From positions 1 through 39,185 of the forward strand of contig CALGZB010000269.1 in the NCBI GenBank assembly GCA_937934655.1: a stretch of 39,185 bases of DNA. The letters run 5' to 3'. The stretch is from an uncultured Acidimicrobiales bacterium (lineage in GTDB: Bacteria > Actinomycetota > Acidimicrobiia > Acidimicrobiales > SHLQ01). The first letter of the stretch is position 1, and each line of letters begins with the position of its first letter. A program made the translations under genes and the position numbers. Below the pieces are notes generated by a model, which searched no databases, was not told the origin of the DNA, and saw only the letters and a program-made list of their open reading frames with translations. Below, piece by piece: positions 20,845 through 29,218 of the stretch.

Positions 20845-20991
20845 ATGGGCACAACGACCACGACAAACGAGACCCGCATCTGCCTTGATGACGAGTGCAA
20901 CACCCGGCTCTCTCGCTACAACGAGTACAGCTATTGCTCGTTGCACCAGCCAATGGTGACACCACGAACTCGGGGGCGAATTATTGATTAA
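20845..20991 (+). CDS. 48-residue putative zinc-finger protein
   Basis: A short frame from the ATG at 20845 to TAA at 20991. It encodes a Thr-rich start, then a C-x4-C-x12-C-x2-H array at residues 13, 18, 31 and 34 (ICLDDEC ... RLSRYNEYSYCSLH). RLSRYN-x-x-x-x-C-x-x-H is a recurrent small zinc-ribbon-like motif in actinobacterial proteins, often fused to helix-turn-helix regulators; here it stands alone. It lies 49 nt after rsrA, so it may belong to the thiol-stress unit. Function is unknown. Confidence 0.65.
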   Translation: MGTTTTTNETRICLDDECNTRLSRYNEYSYCSLHQPMVTPRTRGRIID

Positions 20992-21009
20992 CTCCGCCCC
21001 CTTTCCCGA

Positions 21010-21028
21010 GTGAACTCCGCCAGTTCAC
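21010..21028 (+). terminator. Hairpin after the sigma/anti-sigma unit
   Basis: GTGAACT and AGTTCAC form a perfect 7-bp stem around CCGCC, 18 nt after the stop of the small zinc-finger gene. No U-run follows. Confidence 0.4.
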
Positions 21029-21071
21029 GAGCTCGAATGGGTGCGACCCGCCCTGTTGGGTTCACAGCAGA

Positions 21072-21077
21072 TACAAT
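21072..21077 (+). promoter_or_regulatory. Putative -10 box (TACAAT), leaderless start
   Basis: TACAAT, 5 of 6 to TATAAT, is followed by 8 nt and the ATG at 21086. It is among the best -10 matches in the window. No good -35 was found. Confidence 0.5.
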
Positions 21078-21085
21078 CTGAGGCC

Positions 21086-21217
21086 ATGTACACCCTTGCT
21101 GTTGTTTGGCACTTCTGGATCGCCGTGGTTCTTGCCGCTGGCGCGATCTTTGCGGTCATTGCGCTGCTCCTCGGCTACTTCGCTCAGGTCAGCCGCACCA
21201 GGTACCCAAAAAAGTGA
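21086..21217 (+). CDS. 43-residue single-pass membrane protein
   Basis: A short frame starting MYTLAVVWHFWIAVV, with one hydrophobic helix spanning about residues 5-33, followed by a basic tail QVSRTRYPKK. The charge distribution predicts the C-terminus inside. A good -10 box precedes it at leaderless spacing. It ends 8 nt before the DUF2342 start, so it may be the first gene of that operon. Function is unknown. AAAAAGT-G-ACTTTTT (21209-21223), a small palindrome, spans its end and the following spacer. Confidence 0.6.
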   Translation: MYTLAVVWHFWIAVVLAAGAIFAVIALLLGYFAQVSRTRYPKK

Positions 21218-21225
21218 CTTTTTAG

Positions 21226-22299
21226 ATGGCCGACCCAGTCGACTGGAAGATGGCTCGTCGCGTTGCAAGCAAAGTTGCAGCCCGGCAGCCGTTCGCCGAC
21301 ACGTATCTCGACGATCAGATCGTCGCCGACTTCGATGAGTTCACCGCGCAAGCCGAACAGCTTGTTGGTGAAGCCACCGGTTTGTGGTCCACCAGCGGTG
21401 AGGCACGCGCACGCGTGGCCGGCCGCGACATGTGGATCGATGCCAACATCGCGTCCTTCCAGCGCCTCCTGCGTCCGTTGCTCGAAAAAATGGGCGACAA
21501 GATCGACGATGGCATCATGGCTCCCGTTGGAAGCAAGGTTGCTGGCGCCGAACTCGGGGCGATGCTTGGCTGGATGTCGTCACGCGTTCTTGGCCAGTAC
21601 GACCTCTTGGTTATCGAGGATGAAAATCCTGAAGATCAAGACATCGTCTATTACGTGGGGCCCAATGTTGTTGGGCTCGAGCGCAAGTTTGCGTTCGACA
21701 CCCGCGAATTCCGGCTCTGGCTCGCTCTGCATGAAGTCACCCACCGGGCGCAGTTCACCGGGATCCCGTGGCTACGCGAACATTTCCTGAGCCTGGTGCA
21801 AGGCACCATGGATTCGGTCGACCCAGATCCACAGCGTTTTCTCGACGGTCTCAAGCGGGGTGTCGACCTCAAACGGGCTGGCGAAGATCCACTGGCTGAC
21901 GGCGGGATCATGGGGCTTATGGCCTCAGACGCTCAGCGCGAAGTCCTCGATCAAGTTGCGGGTCTTATGAGCCTGCTCGAAGGTCACGGCGACGTCACGA
22001 TGGACCGCGCCGGCGCTGATCAAATTCCTAGCCAAGAACGCTTCGGCCGAGTCCTTCGAGGCCGCCGCCAAGGCACCCGGGGATTCATGAAGATGTTCCA
22101 GCGCATCATGGGCATCGACGCGAAAATCATGCAGTACCAGCAGGGCGAAGATTTCATCGAGGCCATCGAAGGCCATGGCGGCCCCGAACTCCTCGATCTC
22201 GCTTGGCTCGGCCCACAGAACCTTCCGCTTATCGATGAGATTCGCGATCCAAAACTGTGGATCACTCGTATGGAGCAGGCGCAACCCGAGATCGCGTAG
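21226..22299 (+). CDS. DUF2342-family zinc-dependent metalloprotease-like protein
   Basis: 357 residues. Actinobacterial DUF2342 proteins (annotated as zincin-like hydrolases or coenzyme F420 biosynthesis-associated proteins) are regularly found beside tilS and hpt, as here. An HExxH zinc motif is visible at 169-173 (LHEVTHRAQF), followed by a downstream helical region; the N-terminus WKMARRVASKVAARQPF is typical. The protein has no signal peptide and should be cytosolic. Its substrate is not known, and the F420 link is genomic association rather than demonstrated chemistry. The stop is 8 nt before tilS. Confidence 0.85.
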   Translation: MADPVDWKMARRVASKVAARQPFADTYLDDQIVADFDEFTAQAEQLVGEATGLWSTSGEARARVAGRDMWIDANIASFQRLLRPLLEKMGDKIDDGIMAPVGSKVAGAELGAMLGWMSSRVLGQYDLLVIEDENPEDQDIVYYVGPNVVGLERKFAFDTREFRLWLALHEVTHRAQFTGIPWLREHFLSLVQGTMDSVDPDPQRFLDGLKRGVDLKRAGEDPLADGGIMGLMASDAQREVLDQVAGLMSLLEGHGDVTMDRAGADQIPSQERFGRVLRGRRQGTRGFMKMFQRIMGIDAKIMQYQQGEDFIEAIEGHGGPELLDLAWLGPQNLPLIDEIRDPKLWITRMEQAQPEIA

Positions 22300-22307
22300 C
22301 CGCACCG

Positions 22308-23231
22308 ATGGCGGGGCAGCTTTCGGACACTTCCGGCGACGATTCTTTTCAGGCCTTTATCGACCACCTGCTTAGCCGGTGCTCGTTCCCGCCCGCGCAG
22401 GCCGATGTGGTTTGCGCAGTGTCGGGTGGGCCCGACTCGGTTGCGCTTTTAGTACTTGCCGTAGCGGTTGGGTGTCGTGCGACAGCGGTCCACGTTGATC
22501 ATGGTCTCCGTCCCGAGTCGGCGAGCGAAGCCGAGCTCGTGCGACGAATCGCCGAGCAGTTCGGTGCTGACTTTGTGTCCGAGACGGTAAACGTGGACCC
22601 CGGGCCAAACCTTGAAGCCCGCGCGCGCAAAGCCCGCTACGGCGTGCTCCCGGCCGATGCGATGCTTGGCCACACGGTCGATGACCAAGCCGAGACCATG
22701 CTGCTCAACCTCCTTCGAGGGGCCGGACCATCGGGAATGGCAGCGATGGCCTACGACGCTCGGCGCCCAATCCTGCAGCTCCGCCGAAGCGAAACCCACG
22801 AGCTCTGCACACGGCTCGGGCTCGATGTGGTGACCGACCCGACGAATACCGATCCGGCCTTTCGGCGAAACCGGATCCGCAACGAACTGTTACCGCTCAT
22901 CGATGACATCGCCGACCGCGACGTTGCCCCACTTCTTGCATCACAGGCTCCGCTCTTTGGCGAACAAGCGGCATTGCTGGGAGCGTTGGCTGGCGTTATC
23001 GACCCGACCGACTGTGCTGCCCTCCGCGATGCGCATCCCGTGCTGGCACAAGTTCGGATTCGAGACTGGCTCCGAACCGAGACCTCGATGGAGCACCCGG
23101 TGGACCACGCATCGGTCCAACGAGTCCTTGATGTCGTGCATGGTATTCACAAGGGAACTGAAGTTGTTGGTGGGTGGCGAGTGAGCCGGACATCGGGCCG
23201 ACTGCGAGTGTCGCCGCCGCTCGGCGACTAG
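22308..23231 (+). CDS. tilS: tRNA(Ile)-lysidine synthase
   Basis: 307 residues from the ATG at 22308. The PP-loop SGGPDS is at 39-44; HVDHGLRPESASEAE and HTVDDQAETMLLNLLRG are the conserved ATP/tRNA motifs of TilS; RRNRIRNELLPLI is the following TilS signature. The enzyme modifies C34 of the CAU anticodon of tRNA-Ile to lysidine, changing the decoding from AUG to AUA. It is shorter than the E. coli enzyme, lacking much of the C-terminal domains, as is usual in Actinobacteria. The operon order DUF2342-tilS-hpt-ftsH is a conserved actinobacterial arrangement. Confidence 0.93.
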   Translation: MAGQLSDTSGDDSFQAFIDHLLSRCSFPPAQADVVCAVSGGPDSVALLVLAVAVGCRATAVHVDHGLRPESASEAELVRRIAEQFGADFVSETVNVDPGPNLEARARKARYGVLPADAMLGHTVDDQAETMLLNLLRGAGPSGMAAMAYDARRPILQLRRSETHELCTRLGLDVVTDPTNTDPAFRRNRIRNELLPLIDDIADRDVAPLLASQAPLFGEQAALLGALAGVIDPTDCAALRDAHPVLAQVRIRDWLRTETSMEHPVDHASVQRVLDVVHGIHKGTEVVGGWRVSRTSGRLRVSPPLGD

Positions 23232-23234
23232 GGT
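23229..23234 (+). promoter_or_regulatory. Putative -10 box (TAGGGT) overlapping the tilS stop
   Basis: The TAG of the tilS stop begins the box; 8 nt follow before the GTG of hpt at 23243. No Shine-Dalgarno sequence is present. Confidence 0.35.
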
Positions 23235-23242
23235 CTCGTTTC

Positions 23243-23800
23243 GTGCCAGATTCCCCTCGAAAACTTACGGATCACCCCGACGTCGGCGAGGTTCTCGTCT
23301 CCGAGGAAGCCATCGCTGCTCGCGTCGCTGAACTCGGTGCACAGATCACTGCCGACTACGAAGGAAAGTCGCTGCTCCTCATCGGGGTGTTGAAGGGCGC
23401 CTTCATGTTTATGGCAGACCTGTCGCGGGCTATCGATATGCCGCTCGAGGTCGATTTCATGGCGGTGAGCTCCTACGGCAACAGCACCAAGTCGAGCGGC
23501 GTCGTTCGTATCGTGAAGGACCTCGACCTGGAACTCGACGGTCGCGACGTGCTGGTTGTCGAAGACATTCTCGATACGGGTCTTACGCTCAACTACCTGA
23601 GAAAGAACCTGCTCAATCGCAACCCGGCTTCGCTTGAAGTCTGTGCGATGTTCATTCGCGAAGGGCGCCAGGCGCCCGAAACCGACCTGAAATACGTCGG
23701 CTTCGAGATTCCACCGACCTTCGTTATCGGGTACGGCCTCGACGCGGGCGAACGATTCCGCAATGTTCGTGCGATTCGCGCATTCGAGGGCACCTTGTAG
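23243..23800 (+). CDS. hpt: Hypoxanthine phosphoribosyltransferase
   Basis: 185 residues from the GTG at 23243, which gives the usual length; an earlier in-frame ATG lies inside tilS. The PRPP loop VVEDILDTGLTL is at 105-116, the flexible loop VSSYGNSTKSSG at about 75-86 and the base-binding segment KYVGFEIPPTFVIGYGLD near the C-terminus. The enzyme salvages hypoxanthine and guanine to IMP and GMP in the cytosol. Confidence 0.93.
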   Translation: MPDSPRKLTDHPDVGEVLVSEEAIAARVAELGAQITADYEGKSLLLIGVLKGAFMFMADLSRAIDMPLEVDFMAVSSYGNSTKSSGVVRIVKDLDLELDGRDVLVVEDILDTGLTLNYLRKNLLNRNPASLEVCAMFIREGRQAPETDLKYVGFEIPPTFVIGYGLDAGERFRNVRAIRAFEGTL

Positions 23801-23851
23801 ATTTGGTCCGGCAACAGATTCGGTCCGGTAATAAATTCGTTGCGGTAAGAT
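23801..23851 (+). repeat. Three imperfect 17-nt tandem units upstream of ftsH
   Basis: Units at 23801-23817, 23818-23834 and 23835-23851 share the frame ATT-x-GGT-CCGGTAA-x-A. The first two differ at 4 of 17 positions; the third is more diverged. They begin immediately after the hpt stop and end with TAAGAT, which could act as a -10 for ftsH with a leader of about 60 nt. A regulator-binding array is one possibility. Confidence 0.5.
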
Positions 23852-23916
23852 TGTGGTTCCGCTGAAAAGAGCCGATAGGACCAGGACTTGCTTTCAAACC
23901 GGATGGATCCCGCAAC

Positions 23917-25806
23917 ATGGGCATGAAAAAGCTGTACCGCAGTGTGGTGTTCTGGGTCGTCCTTGCGCTCCTCCTCATAATCTTGTTGCAGTCGATCTTC
24001 TCGAGCGGCGACGAACGCGAAGACCTCAGCCTTTCCGAGTTCCGCACGGCGTTGGCCGCCGGCGAAGTTTCAGAGCTCGAGATCAAAGACCGAGATAGTG
24101 CAGTGCTCGGCGAGCTCGACGACGGCACGCTCTTCAAAGCGTCCTACGTCCGCGAATTCGGCGATGAACTCGTCCAATTGATCGAAGACGCAAACCCCAA
24201 GGTCGACTACAAAGTCGACCGCCAAGAGCAGTCGATCTGGACGAGTCTTCTCTTCAGCCTGCTACCCATCCTTTTGCTGGTGGGCATCTTCTTGTTCTTC
24301 ATCAACTCGATGCAGGGCGGCGGAAGCCGGGTCATGCAGTTCGGCAAGGCCAAGACCCGACAGACCGGCAAAGACCAACCAAAGGTCACCTTCGCTGACG
24401 TCGCTGGTTGCGACGAAGCAGTCCAAGAGCTCGAAGAAATCAAGGACTTTCTCAAGGATCCTGCTCCGTTCCAAAGCCTCGGCGCCAAAATTCCTAAGGG
24501 TGTCTTGCTGTTTGGGCCTCCAGGAACCGGCAAGACGCTCCTGGCCCGAGCGGTCGCTGGCGAAGCCGACGTGCCGTTCTTCTCGATCTCGGGTTCTGAC
24601 TTCGTCGAGATGTTTGTTGGTGTCGGTGCCAGCCGTGTCCGCGACTTGTTCAATCAGGCAAAAGAGGCCGCCCCGGCCATTATCTTTGTCGACGAAATCG
24701 ATGCAGTTGGTCGTCACCGTGGAGCCGGTCTTGGCGGCGGTCACGACGAACGCGAACAAACCCTTAACCAACTCTTGGTAGAGATGGATGGCTTCGATGT
24801 CACGACTGGCGTGATCTTGGTTGCCGCTACCAACCGCCCAGATATCCTCGACCCTGCGCTGCTTCGTCCCGGACGTTTCGATCGACAAATCACCGTCGAC
24901 CGACCCGACCTCGAAGGCCGACGTGCGATCGCCGCGGTGCACATGAAGGGCAAGCCGGTTGGTCCCGATGTCTCGGCTGACATTATTGCTCGACGTACCC
25001 CAGGCTTCACCGGTGCCGACCTTGCCAACCTTCTCAACGAAGGTGCGTTGCTCGCCGCTCGCCACAACAAGAAGCTCATCGGCGCCGAAGAGATTGAAGA
25101 CGCCATCGATCGCGTCATCGCCGGCCCAGAACGCAAAACCCGCATCATGTCCGACAAAGAGAAGCGAGTCATCGCCTATCACGAAGCCGGCCACGCTCTG
25201 GTTGGACACGTGCTTCCTAATTGCGACCCGATCCACAAGGTGTCGATCATCGCCCGAGGTCGCGCCCTTGGCTGGACTCTCGCTTTGCCCACCGAGGACA
25301 AGTACCTCAAGTCTCGGTCGGAACTTCGCGACGAGCTGGCAATGCTCCTTGGCGGCCGGACGGCCGAAGAGATCATCTTCGACGACCCAACCACGGGTGC
25401 GGCGAACGACATTGAGCGCGCAACCGCAATCGCCCGAGCGATGGTCACCGAATACGGCATGAGCGACAAGCTTGGGCCGCAGCAGCTCGGCCATAAGGAC
25501 GGCGAAGTCTTCCTTGGCAAAGAGGTCGGCCACGAAGCCAACTACAGCGATGCTGTTGCGGCAATGATCGACGAAGAAGTGCAAGACATCATCGACTCCG
25601 CTCACCGCGAAGCACGCGAGGTCCTCACGTTGCACCGTGGCACCCTCGACCGGCTGAGCGACGCACTTGTTGAGCAGGAAACGCTCGACGACAAGGCACT
25701 TGCCAACATTTGGGGAGAGATCGAAGACGTCGGTGGCATCCTGGCGAGTCGTAGCCCAGCAAATGAGCTGCGCCGCGGCAGTCTGCCTGCCGCATTCGAC
25801 GAGTAG
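23917..25806 (+). CDS. ftsH: ATP-dependent zinc metalloprotease FtsH
   Basis: 629 residues. Transmembrane helix 1 spans about 8-27, an extracytoplasmic domain about 30-107, and helix 2 about 108-130. The AAA+ module starts near 155: Walker A GPPGTGKT at 200-207, Walker B IIFVDEID near 260, and the second region of homology [20 protein letters not shown]. The protease domain has zinc motif HEAGH at 422-426 and a downstream Asp in the [15 protein letters not shown] region. It degrades membrane and short-lived cytosolic proteins as a hexamer. The AUG at 23923 is an alternative start. There are 116 bp upstream, holding the 17-nt repeats. Confidence 0.97.
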   Translation: MGMKKLYRSVVFWVVLALLLIILLQSIFSSGDEREDLSLSEFRTALAAGEVSELEIKDRDSAVLGELDDGTLFKASYVREFGDELVQLIEDANPKVDYKVDRQEQSIWTSLLFSLLPILLLVGIFLFFINSMQGGGSRVMQFGKAKTRQTGKDQPKVTFADVAGCDEAVQELEEIKDFLKDPAPFQSLGAKIPKGVLLFGPPGTGKTLLARAVAGEADVPFFSISGSDFVEMFVGVGASRVRDLFNQAKEAAPAIIFVDEIDAVGRHRGAGLGGGHDEREQTLNQLLVEMDGFDVTTGVILVAATNRPDILDPALLRPGRFDRQITVDRPDLEGRRAIAAVHMKGKPVGPDVSADIIARRTPGFTGADLANLLNEGALLAARHNKKLIGAEEIEDAIDRVIAGPERKTRIMSDKEKRVIAYHEAGHALVGHVLPNCDPIHKVSIIARGRALGWTLALPTEDKYLKSRSELRDELAMLLGGRTAEEIIFDDPTTGAANDIERATAIARAMVTEYGMSDKLGPQQLGHKDGEVFLGKEVGHEANYSDAVAAMIDEEVQDIIDSAHREAREVLTLHRGTLDRLSDALVEQETLDDKALANIWGEIEDVGGILASRSPANELRRGSLPAAFDE

Positions 25807-25928
25807 AAGCGTCGACTTCGGTCAAAAACCGTCCATTGGAGTGCTGTTCGGGCGCTGATCGCGGTAGAAACTGAGTTCGCCCCACGCGACCCGTTGCGGT
25901 CGCTGCCTGATTGAAGGGTTGTTTCTTC

Positions 25929-26537
25929 ATGTCAACGGACTCCTCAGACAAACTCAAAGCGGTTCACGCCGTCGAGGTCGACCAGCCCCGCATCGCGGCG
26001 GCTATCCGCGAGATTCTCGCGGCGATCGGTGAAGATCCCGACCGCGACGGGCTTCTGGATACGCCGAACCGAGTGGCCAAGATGTACGCCGAAACTTGTT
26101 CGGGTCTGCACATCGATCCGTCCGAACACCTGCTGAAAACCTTCGATGTCGATCATGACGAGATGGTCATGGTGAAGGACATCCCCGTGTACTCAATGTG
26201 CGAACATCACCTTCTGCCATTCTTCGGCAAGGCTCACGCGGCGTACATCCCGAAGACTCATGGCCAAATCACTGGTCTTTCGAAGATCGCTCGGGTCGTC
26301 GACGGGTACGCCAAACGGCCGCAGGTTCAGGAACGGCTTACCCGCCAAATCGCCGACGCCATGCGTGACGCTCTCGACCCCCAGGGCGTGCTCGTGGTCG
26401 TCGAGGCCGAACATATGTGTATGTCGATGCGGGGAATCCGGAAGCCGGGTTCCAGCACCGTCACCTCTGCGGTTCATGGTGTGTTCCGCGAAAGCCAGGC
26501 CACTCGCCTCGAGGCGATGCAGTTCATCGGTCGATGA
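25929..26537 (+). CDS. folE: GTP cyclohydrolase I
   Basis: 202 residues from the ATG at 25929 (AAGGG about 10 nt upstream). Catalytic and zinc residues are present: C91-E-H93-H94 (MCEHHLLPF) and H162-x-C164 (EHMCMSMRG), plus [23 protein letters not shown]. It converts GTP to dihydroneopterin triphosphate and formate, the first step of folate synthesis. It follows ftsH after 122 bp with no gene in between. Confidence 0.95.
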   Translation: MSTDSSDKLKAVHAVEVDQPRIAAAIREILAAIGEDPDRDGLLDTPNRVAKMYAETCSGLHIDPSEHLLKTFDVDHDEMVMVKDIPVYSMCEHHLLPFFGKAHAAYIPKTHGQITGLSKIARVVDGYAKRPQVQERLTRQIADAMRDALDPQGVLVVVEAEHMCMSMRGIRKPGSSTVTSAVHGVFRESQATRLEAMQFIGR

Positions 26538-26544
26538 ACCGCCG

Positions 26545-27378
26545 ATGAGTTTACTCTCGGCCGGCGACGGCCCGACCCGAGTTATGGGCATCATCAACGT
26601 CACCCCCGACTCGTTCTCCGACGGCGGTCAATTCCTCGATCATGATGCCGCTATCGAACACGGCCGACGACTGTTGTCCGAAGGAGCGCACTACCTCGAC
26701 ATCGGCGGAGAGTCGAGCCGCCCCGGTTCGTCACGAGTACCCGAACAAGAGGAGCTCGATCGGGTCTTGCCAGTTATCGAGGCCCTCTCCGCAGACGCCG
26801 TGGTCTCTATCGACACGATGAAAGCCTCGGTGGCTCGGGCGGCACTTGCTGCCGGTGCCTCGATCCTCAATGACGTCTCTAGCGTCTTGGTGGACGTTGC
26901 GGCGACCCAGGGAGTTCCGCTCATCACCATGCACATGCGTGGGACTCCAGCGACCATGCAAGACGACCCCCAGTACGACGACGTGGTCGAGGAGGTCTAT
27001 GCCTCGCTCGCCCACACAGTTGCTGAAGCAAAGGCAGCTGGCGTCCCCGAGATCATGGTCGACCCTGGTGTTGGGTTCGGCAAGACCGAGCAACACAACA
27101 TGAATCTGCTCGGGGCAATCGACCGGTTTCGCGATCTCGGCCCAGTGTTGCTTGCGGCCAGCCGCAAGTCGTTCATCGGTGCGATCCATGGCCGAAGCGA
27201 CGGCACCGACGAACCCGCCGGTGTGAGCGATCGCCTCGAAGGATCAATCTCGATCGCGGTCGCTGGCGCAATGCTCGGTGTCGACATTATTCGGGTTCAC
27301 GACGTCCGAGCCACCGTGCAAGCCATGAGAGTCGTCGGGCAGCAATCTCGCCCGACAATCTCGCTGCAGTCCTCTTAG
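26545..27378 (+). CDS. folP: Dihydropteroate synthase
   Basis: 277 residues from the ATG at 26545, 7 nt after the folE stop. MGIINVTPDSFSDGG is the pterin-binding loop; YLDIGGESSRPGS, VSIDTMKASVARAAL and ILLAASRKSFIG-like motifs (VLLAASRKSFIGAIHG) follow in family order, and IIRVHDV ends the barrel. It joins p-aminobenzoate to dihydropterin pyrophosphate and is the sulfonamide target. Confidence 0.95.
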   Translation: MSLLSAGDGPTRVMGIINVTPDSFSDGGQFLDHDAAIEHGRRLLSEGAHYLDIGGESSRPGSSRVPEQEELDRVLPVIEALSADAVVSIDTMKASVARAALAAGASILNDVSSVLVDVAATQGVPLITMHMRGTPATMQDDPQYDDVVEEVYASLAHTVAEAKAAGVPEIMVDPGVGFGKTEQHNMNLLGAIDRFRDLGPVLLAASRKSFIGAIHGRSDGTDEPAGVSDRLEGSISIAVAGAMLGVDIIRVHDVRATVQAMRVVGQQSRPTISLQSS

Positions 27379-27416
27379 AACAGCTTCCTAAGAACCTCTC
27401 GAGGGAAAGCCCCGAG

Positions 27417-27653
27417 TTAGTTCGCTTCTTCTTTTGCGAGCGCGATGGCTTTGGCGGCGGTCTTCTTTTTGTCGCTGCCCAGCTGCACCATTGCCCGAAC
27501 GATGGCCGACATCGGGGTACGCGCCTCGAACGCTGCGCCCCGCAGCCACTCGTATTGTTCGTCGGTGAGGTCAAGGGTGACCCGGCGTGGATACCGCTTC
27601 GCCGAGTTGTCTTGGGTACTTGTGGATTTCTCTTTGGCTGGTTCTTTTGCCAT
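27417..27653 (-). CDS. Ribbon-helix-helix (CopG/Arc-type) DNA-binding protein
   Basis: 78 residues from the ATG at 27653; the longer in-frame reading upstream has non-protein-like composition. The core YPRRVTLDLTDEQYEWLRGAAFEARTPMSAIVRAMVQL (about 25-62) has the basic beta strand followed by two helices of RHH repressors. Basic, Lys/Ala-rich ends flank it (N-terminal KEPAKEKSTSTQ, C-terminal KKKTAAKAIALAKEEAN). It is on the opposite strand in the folate block, convergent with folP. No toxin-like partner is next to it, so a solitary regulator or nucleoid-type protein is likelier than an antitoxin. Confidence 0.75.
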   Translation of the reverse strand: MAKEPAKEKSTSTQDNSAKRYPRRVTLDLTDEQYEWLRGAAFEARTPMSAIVRAMVQLGSDKKKTAAKAIALAKEEAN

Positions 27654-27832
27654 GGGTTGGGGTCTCGCTCGCACAATCGCAGGTAGAGGGCTGTGGATAA
27701 GTATCTCAGTAATGTCCCGGCGGGTCCTATCCGAGCGTGAAATGTGGCGCGGGGAAAAGGCGGATTCCTTCTGCTCGCTTTTGGCGTCTACGGTGGTCTT
27801 GCCGTCTTGAAAGCCAGGTAAGAGAGTTCGCA

Positions 27833-28357
27833 ATGCGAAAAATGAAGGGCAAATGGGCCCAAGGAATTAAACCCCGCAACTTCAAGTGGATTTTGAAGGA
27901 CAAGATGGCGGTATGCGAGCGCCCTGGTGGAACCGGGGCGAATCATCGCAAAGTACGTCGCCAAGAAGAGATCATCTGGCTCCGCGAAAACAACTTCGAT
28001 CAGATCGTTTCGCTCATCCCCACCACCGCCAACCTTCATAGCTACGACGAGCTCAACATGCCATGGCGGCATCTTCCGTTTGTCGGTGCCGAGATTGGTC
28101 AGGAAGGCATCGCCACGCTGCACGGCGATATCGAACGCATGATGGGCCTCGATAGCCGCATCATCGTGCACCGCGAAGAACTGTCTGATCACGTCAGTGG
28201 CCTCATGGCCGGGTATTTCATTCACTCCGGCCTGGTCGACGAGACGCCAAAGGCCGTCGTCACCATCGAGCAGCTCCTCGAGCGTCAACTCGGACCCCTC
28301 GGTCGCGAACTGGTGAACCTTGCCGCAAAGAACGCCGGCATCGAACCCACCATTTAG
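27833..28357 (+). CDS. Protein-tyrosine-phosphatase-fold protein lacking the catalytic Cys
   Basis: 174 residues from the ATG at 27833 (GAGAG about 7 nt upstream). The layout KWILKDKMAVCERPGGTG, EEIIWLRENNFDQIVSLIPTTAN, NMPWRHLPFVGAEIG, IERMMGLDSRIIVHREELSDHVSGLMAGYFIHSG resembles atypical dual-specificity phosphatases. In those, the last segment would be HCxxGxxR followed by a helix. Here the loop reads HREELSDHVSG, so the nucleophilic Cys and phosphate-binding Arg are missing. It may be a pseudo-phosphatase or binding protein. Assignment is by pattern only. It sits between folP and folB, suggesting retention with the folate genes. Confidence 0.6.
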   Translation: MRKMKGKWAQGIKPRNFKWILKDKMAVCERPGGTGANHRKVRRQEEIIWLRENNFDQIVSLIPTTANLHSYDELNMPWRHLPFVGAEIGQEGIATLHGDIERMMGLDSRIIVHREELSDHVSGLMAGYFIHSGLVDETPKAVVTIEQLLERQLGPLGRELVNLAAKNAGIEPTI

Positions 28358-28383
28358 CGGCTCAGCAGTTTCGGATCTACCAG

Positions 28384-28389
28384 TAGAAT
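28384..28389 (+). promoter_or_regulatory. Putative -10 box (TAGAAT), leaderless start
   Basis: TAGAAT is followed by 6 nt and the GTG of folB at 28396. It would provide an internal promoter for the folB-folK-DUF2520-panC stretch. Confidence 0.5.
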
Positions 28390-28395
28390 CAGACC

Positions 28396-28761
28396 GTGCT
28401 TGACATCATCGAACTTCGTGGCCTGAAAGTCCTGGCGCTTTGCGGCGCCCTTCCCGAAGAGCGGGTTCGGCGCCAACCGTTTGAGTTCGATGTCGACGTA
28501 CACGCCGATATCTCCAAGGCGTGTCAGAGCGACGAGCTCGACGACACCATCAACTACGGCGAAATGACCGCAGCGATCCAAGCGGTGGTCGACACCGAGC
28601 AGTTCACCTTGCTCGAACGATTCGCCGAACGCATCGCCGAGGTCGTTTTCGAATACCCGCAAGCGCAGGCGGTCGACGTCGCGGTCCGCAAGCTCCGTCC
28701 TCCAGTACCGGAGATGCTCGACACCAGTGGAGTTCGGATTCATCGAAGCCGAGAAAACTAA
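28396..28761 (+). CDS. folB: Dihydroneopterin aldolase
   Basis: 121 residues from a GTG. IIELRGLKVLALCGALPEER contains the FolB start (hydrophobic strand, G-x-x-x-E); QPFEFDVDVHADISKA, DDTINYGEMTAAI and the catalytic-lysine strand VAVRKLRPPVPEMLDTSGV complete the T-fold. It cleaves dihydroneopterin to hydroxymethyl-dihydropterin. The stop is 1 nt before the folK start. Confidence 0.92.
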   Translation: MLDIIELRGLKVLALCGALPEERVRRQPFEFDVDVHADISKACQSDELDDTINYGEMTAAIQAVVDTEQFTLLERFAERIAEVVFEYPQAQAVDVAVRKLRPPVPEMLDTSGVRIHRSREN

Positions 28762-28762
28762 C

Positions 28763-29218
28763 GTGAGCCGTCGAGCCTTTCTCGCCCTCGGCTCAAACAT
28801 CGGCGAGCGTCGCACGTACCTGCAAGACGCAGTGGCGGCCCTGCCCGATGTTGTTTCGGTATCGCCGCTGTACGAAACCGACCCGGTCGGCGGACCCGAG
28901 CAGGACCTGTTCTTAAACATCGTGGTCGAGCTCGATACGACCCTCACCGCCCATGAACTCTTAGGCGTTTGTCGCGAGCGCGAGGCCGCAGCTGAACGGG
29001 TTCGAATCGAACGGTGGGGGCCGCGCACGCTCGATGTCGATGTCCTTTGGATCGATGGTGAAACGATCGATGATCCACCAGAACTTTTGGTGCCACACCC
29101 GCGCATGTACGAGCGGGCCTTCGTAATGGTGCCGCTTGCCGATTTAGCACCCGATCTCCTTCCAGCTGACTGGGTGCATCCCGAGGATCAACCAATCCGC
29201 AAGCTCGGCGAGCTCTGA
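28763..29218 (+). CDS. folK: Hydroxymethyl-dihydropterin pyrophosphokinase
   Basis: 151 residues from the GTG at 28763. LALGSNIGERRTYLQDAV is the FolK N-terminal signature; VSPLYETDPVGGPEQDLFLN, ERWGPRTLDVDVLW (the R-x-G-P-R-x-x-D-x-D-x-L motif binding ATP and Mg) and LLVPHPRMYERAFVMVPL follow. It pyrophosphorylates hydroxymethyl-dihydropterin for FolP. Confidence 0.95.
   Translation: MSRRAFLALGSNIGERRTYLQDAVAALPDVVSVSPLYETDPVGGPEQDLFLNIVVELDTTLTAHELLGVCREREAAAERVRIERWGPRTLDVDVLWIDGETIDDPPELLVPHPRMYERAFVMVPLADLAPDLLPADWVHPEDQPIRKLGEL

Noticed and set aside
24262-25635. A 457-codon open frame antisense to ftsH
   Set aside because: It is the complementary shadow of a strongly conserved gene, with no protein-like motifs or start signal of its own.
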